A stretch of DNA of 64,000 bases from Penium margaritaceum (lineage: Eukaryota; Streptophyta; Zygnematophyceae; Desmidiales; Peniaceae), in the NCBI GenBank assembly GCA_023375785.1, contig SZWC01002403.1, positions 150,165 to 214,164 of the forward strand. Reading direction: 5' to 3'. The translations under genes were made by a program, and so were the position numbers. Of this stretch, positions 1 through 10,094 are shown one piece after another. Every line of letters begins with the position of its first letter. Positions within the stretch are counted from its first letter, which is position 1. Below the pieces are notes generated by a model that saw nothing but the letters and a program-made list of their open reading frames with translations, was not told where the DNA came from and searched no databases.

Positions 1-590
1 CCCCCCCCCCCCCCCAGCTCTGTAGAGCTTGTTACTCAGTTCATCAGCCAATCAGAAAATAGCTGGTTTCAGGCTTGCAGGTTTTCTCGGTGAGGCCTGC
101 CAGACGGCCTACAGCCCAAAACCCGGGCGTCGTCCGTTTTGCCTCAAAACTGGACCATACCATAATATCAATGCTGCGAGCGCAGCCGTGCAGGCAGAAT
201 CCGCTAGAAAAACAGTAGCGAGGAGTTATGGTAGCCTGAACCCAGGTAGTGCCCACGATGGTTTATGCTGCCAAACAGGGCCATGCAACATGCAACAGGG
301 ACCCTAGGCAGCGCATGACGACGCAGGCATGACAGTACGCGCTGGACGCATGCAGATAGCAACTGCGGTGGCAGTGACTGCCGGCAGCGCGATCGCCGAG
401 GAGGCCTCCCGATGGAGCTGAACACGTCGCCGGAGAGAGGGGGCTCGAGCGAACTGCGAGACGACCTCAGCGTGCGTCGGCTCCACCGGACGACACTCCA
501 TCAGCGTCGAGTCTCGCCGTCAGTCATCTGCACGCCGATGTACACAAGCCGGGAGGACACAACAGAGCACAATGAGCGTAAAAACCAACA
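1..590 (-). repeat. 3' LTR of A1 (partial, cut by window start)
   Basis: This matches 8146-8736 over its whole visible length. Its minus-strand start, TGTTGGTTTTTACG, lies at 590, next to a purine-rich tract (GGGGAAG) at 591-597. The first 15 bases are a run of C, against 8 C at the same place in the other LTR. About 225 bp of the LTR lie outside the window. Confidence 0.85.
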
Positions 591-719
591 CTTCCCCATG
601 ACTCACTGGCGTAGTGCACATGGGCGGGCAAAGACACGGTCAACACAGAGACTTTCCAAGGACACGGAGAAGTGCAGGCAGAGACAAAGAAAGCAAGCCA
701 CGGACGCACGCCGACTGAA

Positions 720-2240
720 CTCACAGCCTTCTTAAACGAGTCCCACTTCAGTGCCTTGGTCAAGAAGTCAGCCAGCTGCCGTGCAGTCTCAACCCACCCG
801 ATGTTGATGCTGCCGTCATGCAACAACGAACGCACATAGTGATACTCAACATTGATGTGCTTTGTGCGAGTGTGATGCACACCGTTGTTGTCTGCAATGG
901 CCATGACACTCTCATTGTCACAATGCACGGTGATGGATGCGACATACTGACGTAACTCAGACAACAGATGACGCAACCACACGCCCTCACACGCGCCTGA
1001 GCTAAGAGCCACGTACTCTGCCTCAGTAGTGCTGCGAGGAATGCACCCCTGCTTGCCACTGCGCCAGGACACAGCTGTGCCACCGATCAGGAAGATCCAG
1101 CCTGTGCGACTCTTACCGTCTGGACTGCCCGTCCAGTCGCTGTCGGTGTAGCCCACTACGACGACGGACCGCTGGCGGCGGAACATGAGACCTCGCCGAG
1201 GGGTCGAGACGACATAGCGCAGCACTCGGATCGCGGCCTCGTAGTGGAGGTGACGCAGATCCTGAGAGAACTGGGCCAGGAGGTTGACGGCGAACGCGAT
1301 GTCTGGACGCGTCGTCGTCGCCAAGAACATCAGTGACCCAATGATCCGCAGATACTTGGTCACATCAACTGGCTCCCCCACAACAGCTGGGTCAGGACTC
1401 TTCAGCTTCACCTGGCCGTCGGGCGACATGGGTGAGGATGCGCTGGACTCGAGGGGCATGGCCTCGGCGAAGCGAGCTGACAGGGTTTGCACATAGGCAG
1501 CTTGGTGGACGTGTAGGATGCCCTGAGAGGCATCACGGTCGAGCTCCATGCCCAGGAAGACTTGGGCAGACCCGAGATCCTTCATCTGGTAGGCGGCGTG
1601 CAGCAAGTCCTTCACACACTGGATGGCTGCCGTGTCTGGCGACGCAATGAGGAGATCATCAACGTATACCAGAACTACGGCAAATGTCTGACCTCGTGGG
1701 CTGAGAAAGAGTGCGGGGTCAGCAGTGCTGCGCTGGAGGCCGCCACGGAGAAGTGTGCTGCTGATCTCCTGGTTCCAGCACCGAGGTGACTGCTTCAGAC
1801 CATAGAGGGCCTTTCGCAGCCGCCAGACTCTCCCAGTACCGTCGTCGAAGCCTAGGGGCTACACCATGTAGAGCTCCTCACCCTCCAGTGAGCCATGGAG
1901 GAATGCGTTGCTAACGTCCATCTGATGCAGCTCCCACCCATGCTCGGCAACCAGGCTGAAGAGCGCCCGACTAGTGGAGAACCGACCGACAGGGGCGAAG
2001 ATCTGGTCGTAATCGACTCCATGGACCTCAGCAAACCCCTTAGCTGTGAGGCGGGCCTTGTACTTGTCCAAGGACCCGTCACGCTTCCACTTGCCCCGAA
2101 GGACCCACTTGGCACCATTGGCCTTCCGACCTGGAGAAAGGTCAACGAGGTCGTAGATGTGGTGCTGCCGGATAGCAGCAAGCTCCTCGGCGTAGGCCGC
2201 ATCCCAATGTGCGACCTTAGAAGAGGCTCGAACCTCGCGT
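720..2240 (-). pseudogene. A1 reverse transcriptase and RNase H region
   Basis: Family: copia RVT_2 polymerase followed by RNase H, which copy element RNA into DNA. Visible motifs in order on the minus strand: the N-terminal RT segment around KARLTAKGF (near 2060), the NAFLHG block near 1900, the YVDD catalytic box at 1655-1666, the RT connection with FLATTTRPDIAFAVNLLAQFS (near 1290), then RNase H with YTDSDW (near 1140) and ADFLTKAL (near 750). Most of the RT tail and RNase H reads well, but the region as a whole is not intact. It is transcribed as part of the single element RNA from the 5' LTR at 8736. Confidence 0.85.
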
Positions 2241-2579
2241 AGGGTGGCTGGGTCCTCCGGGCGTGCTGTGGACCGGACGGAGAGGGCGTGTACATCACGA
2301 GCTCCAGGTGGGATGCGGGCGAGTGCAGCCATGACAGCATGCTGATGCTCGTGATGAAGCATGGCATAGTCCAGTGCAGAGCCCGGGTGAAGGTCGGAGA
2401 TGATGGCCGAGCTGGTCAGGCCGAGAGCCTTCGTGCCAGGGTCCCCACTCACGACCGAGGGAGTGGAGGAGACACGTGGAGCCGTAGGGGGTCGAGGCGC
2501 CACAGGACCCGGTGCGACAGTCTGCACTTTGCGCCGAGGTCGGAGGCTGCCGCCTGGGCCACGTCTATAGTGCGACCGG

Positions 2580-3150
2580 GCAGGAGATGTCGCTGGGTCT
2601 GACGGGCCAGCGGAGGCAGACAGGACGCCTGGCGCGGAGGAGCCAGCGGACGCGACTGGGGCTGTTGGCCCGGAGGGGCCAGCGGACGCGACCAGCGCTG
2701 CTGGCTCGGAGGGGCCAGCAGACGTGACTGGGGCTGCTGGTCCGGAGGGGCCAGCGGACGTGAGTGGGGCTGCTGGCCCGGAGGGGGCCAGCGGACGCGA
2801 CCGGCGCTGCTGGCCCGGAGGGGCCAACGGACACGGCCGGCGCTGCTGGCCCGGAGGGGCCAGCAGACGCGGTCGGCGCTACTGGCTCGGAGGGGCCAGC
2901 AGACGTGACAAGGGCTTCTGGCCCGGAGGGGCCAGTGGACGAGACTGGGGCTGCTGGCCCGGAGGGGCCAGCGGACGCGACCGGCGTTGCTGGCCCGGAG
3001 GGGCCAACGGACGCGACTGGGGCTGCTGGTCCGGAGGGGCCAGCGGACGTGACCGGCACTGTTGGCCACGAGGGGCCAGCGGATGCGGTTGGCGCTGCAG
3101 GCCCGGAGGGGCCAGCGGACGCGACTGGGCCTGCTGGCTTAGAGGATGCG
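2580..3150 (-). repeat. 36-bp minisatellite in the A1 integrase-RT linker
   Basis: Tandem 36-bp units (12 codons) read on the minus strand as variants of SGPAAPVASAGP, about 15 copies. The array lies between the integrase core and the RT, where copia Pol is usually a poorly conserved linker. A2 carries the same array at 30600-31170. Family B carries an unrelated 36-bp array at the same Pol position. Confidence 0.85.
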
Positions 3151-3389
3151 ATAGGGGCTACCGGCTCAGAGGGACGGAGTGCCGTGTCACCCGGAAGCGA
3201 CAGGACGGAGGACGGACTCACCACTCCCCCATGCGACGGGAGGGACACGGACGAGCCGGAGCGGATGAGGTCGCGGGGAAATAGGTCCTCGAAGAAGAGG
3301 GCATCACGGGACTCGACGATGCAGTGCCGGGACGGGTCCCAGAACCGCCAGGCCTTAGACTGACGAGACACACCGAGGAAGGTGCAGGG

Positions 3390-4610
3390 GCGGCCGCGAG
3401 GGGCGAGCTTGTCGCCCTGCTGTGGGGCGGGCAGCCATACAATGGCGACGCAGCCCCAGACGCAAGCGGGGCACAGGTCCGCGCGCCGACCGCACCTGTG
3501 CTGGTAGGGTGTGGACTGGCGGGGAAGAGGACCGTGGGGAATCCGGTTCCATACCCAGGTCATGTAGGCCATGGCCTCAAAATAGAAGTTATCGGACAGA
3601 CTGGACTCAATGCGCATGTTGCGGACGGCGTCGGCCATGGTGTGGTTCCAGCGCTCGGAGACGTCGTTCTGGGCGGGTGTGTAGGGCGCAGACGTCTCAT
3701 GGTGGATGCAGCAGGAGGCGAGAAAGGCCGTGGCCTCGCCCATGTACTCGCCGCCGCGATCAGAGCGAAAGCAGCGAAGAGGGTGGCCACACTCGCGTTC
3801 GGCAAGGACGAGCCAGTCTTCAACGGCCCGAGCGACATCTATTCTTCTGCCGGAGGCACAAGACCTAGCGGTAGCGGGAATTGTTATCCGTGAGGGTGAG
3901 GACATAGCGGTCGTGTTCCTCGACGGACACGGTGGGGAGAGGACCCATAACGTCTGAGTAGACCAGGTCGAGTGGGGCGGACGCACGAGAGGAAAACAAG
4001 GGGTACGTGGAGCGATGCATCTTCCCCTGGGCGCAATCAATGCACTCAGTGGGGCACGGGAGAGGGAAGGTCTCTGGGTCAAGGCCCTTGGCCGGTTGGG
4101 TGCGGAGCATGCTGTCTATGGCGGCGGAATGGACCTGACAAGAGGCCGGTGTGCTGAGGAGAAAACGTACTGGTCACAAAAACATGGCTTGTGGCGGCCG
4201 ACGAGGCAGAGACGGGAGAGGAAGAGAAGAGGTGAGGGACATGCCACAGGTTGCCACGGGTGGTGGCATGCAGGATGACAAGAGTAGACAGACGCAACGA
4301 CACAGTGCCAACACCACGCGAGTACACAACGTCCATGCTCATGCGGTCAAGTGTAGTCACGGAAAGGAGGCTGAGCTCAAGACCAGAGACGAAGAGAACA
4401 TCAGTCATAAAGACGTCACCGACAAGACCACGGAAACGAACCATACCAATGCCACGGACCGATAACACCTGTTCGGAGCCCGTTCGGACACCGGAGACAT
4501 CGCCGACAGGGCCAAGCATACTGAAGGCCTCGCAAGAGGCCGTCATGTGATGCGTGGCCCCGGAGTCAATGATCCGGGTCTCAGCAGGGTCCTGGACAGG
4601 GGTCGCCAGA
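3390..4610 (-). pseudogene. A1 protease and integrase region
   Basis: The aspartic protease signature IDSGATHHM lies near 4550-4580 (minus strand). It is followed by the GAG-pre-integrase zinc-binding segment (CIDCAQGKMH, near 4030) and the integrase core with LVYSDVMGPLP, FRSDRGGEYMG and the TPAQN block. The core ends with WRFWDPSRHCIVESRDALFFED (near 3300-3350), typical of the copia integrase C-terminus. Integrase joins the DNA copy to the host chromosome. The region is broken. Confidence 0.83.
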
Positions 4611-4989
4611 TCGCTGACGGTCACATGATAGCAAGCAAGGGACACGGACGCGGTGGAAGGGGGCGCGAAACGAGACTGCCAATCGTCAAGCCACGTAATG
4701 TCGTCAAGGAGTGGGGTGGAGGAGACCACAGGAGACGACAAGACAGATGAAGAGACGGGATAGGACCGCAGCTCAGACTCAGTCATGCAAGGCTGTGCAG
4801 GAGGGCAAGAAGTGACGCAACTCGTACTTCCCTTGGGAGGAGGGCGAGGCAGGCAAAGCTGGAGCGCGATGTACTGCTCCAGCTGATGCTCACGGGAGGA
4901 TGGCCCGGGAGTGTAGGCCGAGTACGGAGTCACACTGCCGGAGCCCCGGTAGTAAGAGTACAAGGCCGACAAAGGAAACGGAAGCGCCA

Positions 4990-6717
4990 ATGGCTGGGAG
5001 TAGTACTGCTGTTGCGGGGGTGTCTGCAGGATAGATGAAATTGTCGGAGCGGTCGAGCTGCTGGACGAGGTCAGAGTGTCAGCAGTAGCGGCGGCGGCAG
5101 AGGCGAGACGGTGCTCCCGCTGGCGTCGTAGGATGGCGATGACGCAGGCCTTGTCTGTCAACAGAGGGCATGTGTACCACCCGTGTCCAGGGCGACCGCA
5201 GTTGTGGCAGACCGCGCCACCACCCCTGGATCCGGTCGACGACTGTTGCTGCTGTTGTTGCGACAGACCCTTGCCTTTTTTGGTCTTGTGCTTCTTCTTC
5301 ATTTTTACGTCGATGAGGTAGGTACGGCGGGGGAGGTGACGGCCACGGAGGCAACGGCAGGTGAAGCGACGGGGAGGGAGGCACCGACAGGGGAGGCGAC
5401 GGCAGGGGATGCAAGCGCCTCCATGTGATGGAGCTGGGACTCCCGTCGAGCTTCCTCAACACGGAGGAAGAGCTTGTACGCCCAGGACATGAGGGTGCCC
5501 TGGGCCGCCATGGTGGAGAGGACGTCCTGGGGGTAGTGCACGAAGACGTCCGCGTACGCGTTGGTGGCACTGCGCTTGATGGTGAGAAGCGCGGACAGAG
5601 GGGGCGGAGCGGATGTGCCGAGATGTCGAAGGATGTCCTCTGCCAGCTACCAGTAGGCAGTGACCGTCTCGGTCTCCCCCATGTGTAGGGAGTTGAACTC
5701 TGGGAGCAGGCGACTAATCTCAGCGTCGTTGGACAGGCGATGGGGCCTGGTGAGGACATGCCAAGCGGCGGCAGGGTTTGGAGGGACGTCAGTGGTGAAT
5801 TTGCCGAGGAAAGGCTGGAGGGCCAGGCGGGACGCCGGAGGAGCGATTGGGACTAAGGCACGAACGGCGCGACCAGCGTCATACAGCTGGTTGGCTTGGG
5901 TGGAGTCATAAGGGAGGGTGTAGTACATCTAGAGACCCTCCCCTTGGGCCCAGATCCGGAAGCTGAGTTCCCAGCTCCGGAACTGCTCGCCGGCCTGAAG
6001 CGGCGGGGACGGCGTCCGAAAGTCCTTCTGCCTACGGCCGGCACCCAGAGTGGGGCCAAGGACGGAGGTCACTATGTGCCACTGGCGCTGAGTCTGCTGC
6101 TGTGCCAGGTAACATGTGGCAGCTGACACAGCCGGGCTGGCGTGTCCTGGAGGGACAAATGACGGCAGCACACTTATGGCAGGCTGGGAGGCTGGTGGCT
6201 GTAGCACGGCAAGCTGCTGCGTCAAGGCGGCGAGCTGGTGCTGAAGAGCCACGATGGGATCAGGGTCGTCGCCGACGACACCAGTGGGCTGTTGGGGATC
6301 CAGCGGCTGCTGCTGCTGTTGCTGCTGTTGTTGCTGCTGCTGTTGTTGCTATAGTGGCAGCCGCTGCTGTTGCTGCTGCTGTTGTTGTTTTTGCTGCTGC
6401 TGTAGTGCTTGCTACTGCTGCTGCTGCTGCTACTACTGCTGCTGCCGTTGTTGTTGCTGCTGCTGCTGCTGGTGTAGCGGCTGTTGTTGCTGCTGCTACA
6501 GCCGCTGCTGCTGTTGCGACAACTGGTGCGGCTGTTGTAGCTGTTGCCACTACTGCCGCTGCCGCTGCTGCTACTGCTGCTGCTGCTGCTATTGCTGCTA
6601 CTGCTGCTGCTGCTGTTGCCGCTGGTGCAGCTCTTGCTGCTACAGGCGCCGCAAGAAAGGGGAGGTAGGGGTCCCCCCCATAGAGGAGGACCCGTCCGCC
6701 TTGTGAGAGCTAGCCAT
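4990..6717 (-). pseudogene. A1 gag region with polyglutamine-coding N-terminus
   Basis: Probable start at 6717 on the minus strand (MASSHKADGSSS). The same start context with a conserved short N-terminus occurs in A2 at 27401. Downstream is a long CAG/CAA-type tract (about 6290-6650), then a capsid-like segment (QPFLGKFTTDVPP and HMGETETVTAYW, near 5650-5830) and a CCHC zinc knuckle CHNCGRPGHGWYTC at about 5165-5210. Gag forms the particle and binds element RNA. The frame is interrupted, so this is a fossil. The long polyQ-like N-terminus is unusual for copia Gag. Confidence 0.78.
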
Positions 6718-6787
6718 GGTGTGTCCAAAGCCTTGTTTTTTTTGTTTGTGTCCTTTGTTGTTGGGTGTGTGCTGCTGATGTCAAGAG

Positions 6788-6909
6788 TGACGTCTGCCAA
6801 GGATGGCAGACGTGAGCAGAGTCCCCTGGTGTTCTCCTGGTTTCCCCCTTTTTTTGTGTATGTGGTTGATGATGTCAGTAGTGACATCAGTGGACACCTG
6901 CTGACATCA
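6788..6909. promoter_or_regulatory. TGAYRTCA-type palindromes upstream of A1 gag
   Basis: TGATGTCA at 6870-6877, TGACATCA at 6882-6889 and 6902-6909, plus TGACGTCT at 6788-6795. They lie within about 200 bp upstream of the gag start. The core resembles bZIP (CRE/TGA-type) binding sites. The same class of site occurs at the same place in A2, B1 and B2. A regulatory role is inferred. Confidence 0.4.
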
Positions 6910-7620
6910 GCAGTGGTTGCTACAGCAGTTGCTGTTGATGTTGCTGCTTCTGTTGCCGCTACTGTTACTGCTGCTGCTGTGGTGGCTGCTGCAGCTGCTA
7001 CTGCTGCCGTAGCTACTGCTGCTGCTACTGCTGCAGCTACTGCTATTGCTACTGTTGTTGCTACTGCTGCTGCTACTACTATTACAGCGGCTGCGGCTGC
7101 TGCTCCTTAATAGAGGGACAGATCGGGGGGTGGGGGTCCCCGTTTTTCTTTTTTCTTTTGTTGTTTTTTTTTGTTTTGCTTGCTCGCTACGAGCTCCTCG
7201 TAGCGAGCAGCTCGCTGCTCGCTACGAGCAGCTAGCTGCTCGCTGTGAGCAGCTAGCTGCTCGCTATGAACAGCTGGCTGCTCGTAGCGGGCAGCTGGAT
7301 GCTCGCTGCTCAGTTCAAGCAGCTGGCTGCTCACAGCTGTAGCAACTGCTGCTGCGGGCTGCCGCAGCTATAGCTGATGCAAGCTGCTGCAGCCGGCTAT
7401 TGCTGCTGACGCCTGCTATTGCTGCTGCGTGCTGTTGCGAGCAGCTGCTGCTGCAGGCTGGTGCTCGCTTCGGCTGCTGGTGCTGCCGGCTGCTGCGGGG
7501 TGCTACTGCTGCGAGCTGCTGCTGCTGCCAGCCGCTGCTATTTGCTGTTGCTGCTGGCCGCTGCTGCCACTGCTCTCTACCGTGGCAAGCTGTTACTACT
7601 GCTACTGGCTGCTACTTTCA
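6910..7620. repeat. CTG/GCT-rich leader of A1 with GAGCAGC palindromic array
   Basis: Untranslated leader between primer site and gag, made of imperfect GCT/CTG triplets (about 6910-7110 and 7330-7620). At 7185-7335 is an array of near-palindromic units built from GCTCGCTACGAGC and AGCAGCTAGCTGCTCG, alternating as direct and inverted copies. Long reading frames here (poly-Ala, poly-Leu, poly-Cys) are by-products of the triplets. Confidence 0.75.
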
Positions 7621-7713
7621 GTCACACCTGAGGACGTCGCCGCCTTGCGCCGTCGTCAGCAGGGGCCTAACATGGTCGGCCACTCACTTTCTTGCGTCGA
7701 GCATGGGGGTCCG

Positions 7714-7820
7714 TGCTGCCGGAAAAAATCCGGCAGCATTTCCCCTGGCCCAGTGGCCGTGGGAAAAATTTTGACTCCGCCACCAGGCGGGTCAATGCTG
7801 CCGGAAAAAATCCAGCAGCA
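7714..7820 (-). other. Twin leader hairpins of A1
   Basis: Perfect inverted repeat 7714-7738: 10-bp arms (TGCTGCCGGA) around a 5-nt A loop. A second copy at 7796-7820 has one mismatch in 10 bp. They lie about 90-205 nt downstream of the primer site on the element's RNA strand. A2 has the equivalent pair at 26230-26336 in an otherwise alignable block. The position fits an RNA packaging or dimerisation signal, which is inference. Confidence 0.6.
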
Positions 7821-7905
7821 TTTCCCCTGCACTGGCGCGTATGGAAGTCCGCCGGCGTTGTCTGGCACCTGTACGTCAGTCTGCTGCTGTTGCTGCTACG
7901 CTCTG

Positions 7906-7917
7906 GCTTTGATACCA
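7906..7917 (-). other. Primer-binding site of A1
   Basis: The minus strand reads TGGTATCAAAGC, immediately inside the 5' LTR. It is nearly identical to the usual copia site TGGTATCAGAGC, complementary to the 3' end of initiator tRNA-Met. Confidence 0.8.
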
Positions 7918-7920
7918 AAA

Positions 7921-8736
7921 TGGAAGCTAGGCAGCAGGTTGGGGCAGCTGCATTGTTGATGCAGCGTGCGGGCTTCCACGCTCGTTGCTTAAGTCAGCTG
8001 CCCCCTCAGTCTGCTGCTCTAGAGTCTGAAAGCTCTGGATTTGTTACTCAGAAGTGCGCGCGCCAGTGTTAGCGCCAGAAAGCAGCTGGAAACTGATAGT
8101 AACTGATTAGCAATCAAGAATGAATTGCAATGGGGGACCCCTCCAAGTTCTAGCCCCCCCCAGCTCTGTAGAGCTTGTTACTCAGTTCCTCAGCCAATCA
8201 GAAAAGAACTAAACTCAGGTTGGCAGGTTTTCTCGGTGAGGCCTGCCAGACGGCCGACAGCCCAAAACACGGGCATCGTCCGTTTTGCTTGAAAACTAGA
8301 CCATACCATAATATCGATGCTGCGAACGTAGCCGTGCGGTCAGAATCCGCTAGAAAAACAGCAGCGAGGAGTTATGGCAGCCTGAACCCAGGCAGTGCCC
8401 ACGATGGTTTATGCTGCCAAACAGGGCCATGCAACATGGATCAGGGACCCTAGGCAGCGCATGACGACGCAGGCACGACAGTACGCGCTGGACGCATGCA
8501 GACAGCGACTACGGTGGCAGTGACTGTCGGCAGTGCAACCGCTGAGGAGGCCTGCGGATGGAGCTGAACACGTCGCCGGAGAGAGGGGGCTCCAGCAAAC
8601 TGCGAGGCGATCTCAGTGTGCGTCGGCTCCACCGGACGACACTCCATCAGTGTCGAGTCTCGCCGTCAGTTATCTGCACGCCGATAAACACAAGCCGGGA
8701 GGACACAGCAGAGCACAATGAGCGCAAAAACCAACA
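7921..8736 (-). repeat. 5' LTR of A1
   Basis: It starts TGTTGGTTTTTGCG at 8736 (minus strand) and ends near 7921 (...TTCCA) beside the primer site, giving about 816 bp. It matches the 3' LTR at 1-590 and the A2 LTRs. It would hold the promoter and polyadenylation signal, but I could not point to a confident TATA box. Confidence 0.85.
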
Positions 8737-8810
8737 GCTGTCACACGCTGACCTGGCGCTGACGCCTAGTGTCGCGGCAAGTGGTTAGGAAGGTTCTAGG
8801 AAACTTCTCA
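8737..8810 (+). repeat. Remnant of an older family-B LTR (A1 target)
   Basis: Bases 8737-8793 match 24484-24540 of the N5 LTR, including the block TGACGCCTAGTGT. The remnant ends with AAACTTCTCA, the 3' terminus seen in other family-B LTRs. It is not followed by a primer site, so it is the end of a 3' or solo LTR in plus orientation. A1 is inserted into it. Confidence 0.65.
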
Positions 8811-9267
8811 TGCACAAGATGAAAGTATGAAGGCATCCTGAGATTGGGGAAAAAACAAAGGAACGTTTCCATCCATTTACGACGAAACCAATGACAAGAC
8901 CTTACCCGTTACATTCACCATGATGTCCCGAAGGCACTCGATGGTCGTTGCAATATCACTCGCGTGTTCGAAAAAAGCATTTGCACGACTTACAAACATA
9001 GCATTATTAAATCCTCGCCGTGATTGTAACTCGCGTTTTTGGGTAGTGTGTGAAATTGAACAACGACCTGGTGCCATCGACATGAATAAGGGCCGAGTTT
9101 TCAAACGTCAATCTAGCATGTTTTCACGAATAATCGATAGAAACGGATAAAAAATATACCTCACCACAAGAAACAATCATTCCGAATACATCCTCCTTCA
9201 GGTTTTAATGTCACAATCGGGCCGACAGACGGGAAAGATCGGTCCACGCGACGAAAACATGCCTTGG
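8811..9267. other. Non-transposon island between A1 and B1
   Basis: About 460 bp, richer in A+T than its neighbours and not similar to any other part of the window. It contains one exon-like segment on the minus strand (next entry). I see nothing else assignable. Confidence 0.5.
8906..9061 (-). other. Possible host exon
   Basis: The minus strand reads an open, non-repetitive segment with ordinary composition (contains FFEHASDIATTIECLRDIMV). It ends at a good splice-donor context, AACGG|GTAAGG, at 8906/8905. The upstream boundary is uncertain; an AG near 9062 (CACCAG) is possible. A second donor-like GTGAGGTA lies near 9160. I do not recognise the protein. It could be one exon of a gene cut apart by the surrounding elements, or chance. 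Confidence 0.3.
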
Positions 9268-10094
9268 TGTTGTGATGTGACTTGTTTTCGTCCACTTGTA
9301 CAGCTTAATGTGACCACTCGGCCGTGTCCATGCTCGTGCATATCCCTGATGCGCGCCCTGCTGGCTCCGGAGCACTGACGGTTGGTGGATTCATCCACTA
9401 GCAGCTGCCAGACGGCTGCCACGACATCCCGGGTGCTTGCTAGTGTTGTGATGTGAGTTGTTTTTGTCCACTTGTACAGCTTATTGTGACCACTCGGCCG
9501 TGTCCATGCTCGTCCAAATCCCTGATGCGGGCCCTGTTGGTGCCTGAGCACTGATGATTTGTGGATCCATCCACCAACAGCTGCCAGGCGGCGGCCACGA
9601 CGTCCTGGGTGCTTGCTGGGGTACTCTGCAATTTTTTTGCAGACGGTATAGTTTTCTCGGTGGACTGGCTCTTTAGCCCGATTTGCATGTTTTGCATTGT
9701 CCGTCCACCGATCGATGACGGACTTGTGCGTGTGACCAGTCGTATGGTCCGGCTCAAGATTCTCCATCTGTAGGTTCAGACGGTGTTGCGTTTGGATGCA
9801 TGTGCGCATAGTTGCGGCCAAAACAGTGGTTTTGAGCCGGTTTGACAAACTGAGAAATTGACACTGCCGCGTGCGTCACCCGCCGTGTGCCGCGGCAGGT
9901 ATTTATGCTGTGTGCTTGTCATTTGTCATCTCTCTCTACATTACTAAGCTATTGGAGCTTATGAGACTTTGCGCGTCTCCCTAGCCTAATCCTTGCTGCT
10001 TCTAGCACCTGCTTGCTTGCTAGTGCGCTATATGACTGGACAGTGTTGCCACATCAGCAACAGCAAGGTTAGGAAGCTACTTACCAATTCTTCT
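9268..10094 (+). repeat. 5' LTR of B1 with duplicated U3 start
   Basis: It begins TGTTGTGATGTGAC at 9268. The first 176 bp are repeated immediately (9268-9443 and 9444 onward, about 12 % different by eye). It ends beside the primer site at 10095. Homology to the N5 LTR (23897-24545) and, inverted, to the B2 LTRs is strong. The duplication could be an internal duplication or a truncated older LTR abutting a complete one. Confidence 0.8.
9900..9906 (+). promoter_or_regulatory. TATA-like element of the family-B LTR
   Basis: TATTTAT in the conserved context GGCAGGTATTTATG, followed about 20 bp later by CTTGTCATTTGTCAT. The same block stands at 24363-24369 in the N5 LTR. Location inside U3/R fits an LTR promoter; activity is inferred. 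Confidence 0.4.

Larger units (their letters stand above)
1..8736 (-). mobile_element. Ty1/copia LTR retrotransposon A1 (family A)
   Basis: Reading the minus strand gives the copia order: 5' LTR (7921-8736), primer site, long leader, gag with zinc knuckle, protease, integrase, reverse transcriptase, RNase H, 3' LTR (1-590, continuing off the window). Integrase before RT defines copia. The element is broken at several places and is a fossil. Its LTRs differ by about 8-9 % by eye, so it is the youngest-looking copia copy here. It sits inside an older family-B LTR, whose end follows at 8737. A2 (25308-34016) is a second member on the other strand. Confidence 0.88.

Noticed and set aside
2580-3150. 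CRISPR array (regular 36-bp spacing)
   Set aside because: Units are contiguous without spacers, in frame, and inside a eukaryotic retroelement.
2724-3363. Plus-strand collagen-like or Gly/Pro repeat protein
   Set aside because: It is the antisense of the 36-bp minisatellite in the A1 Pol linker.
6254-7110. Long reading frames of poly-Cys, poly-Ala, poly-Leu and Ser/Asn repeats on both strands
   Set aside because: They are the six translations of one CTG/CAG triplet tract and have no start context or domain apart from the gag frame.
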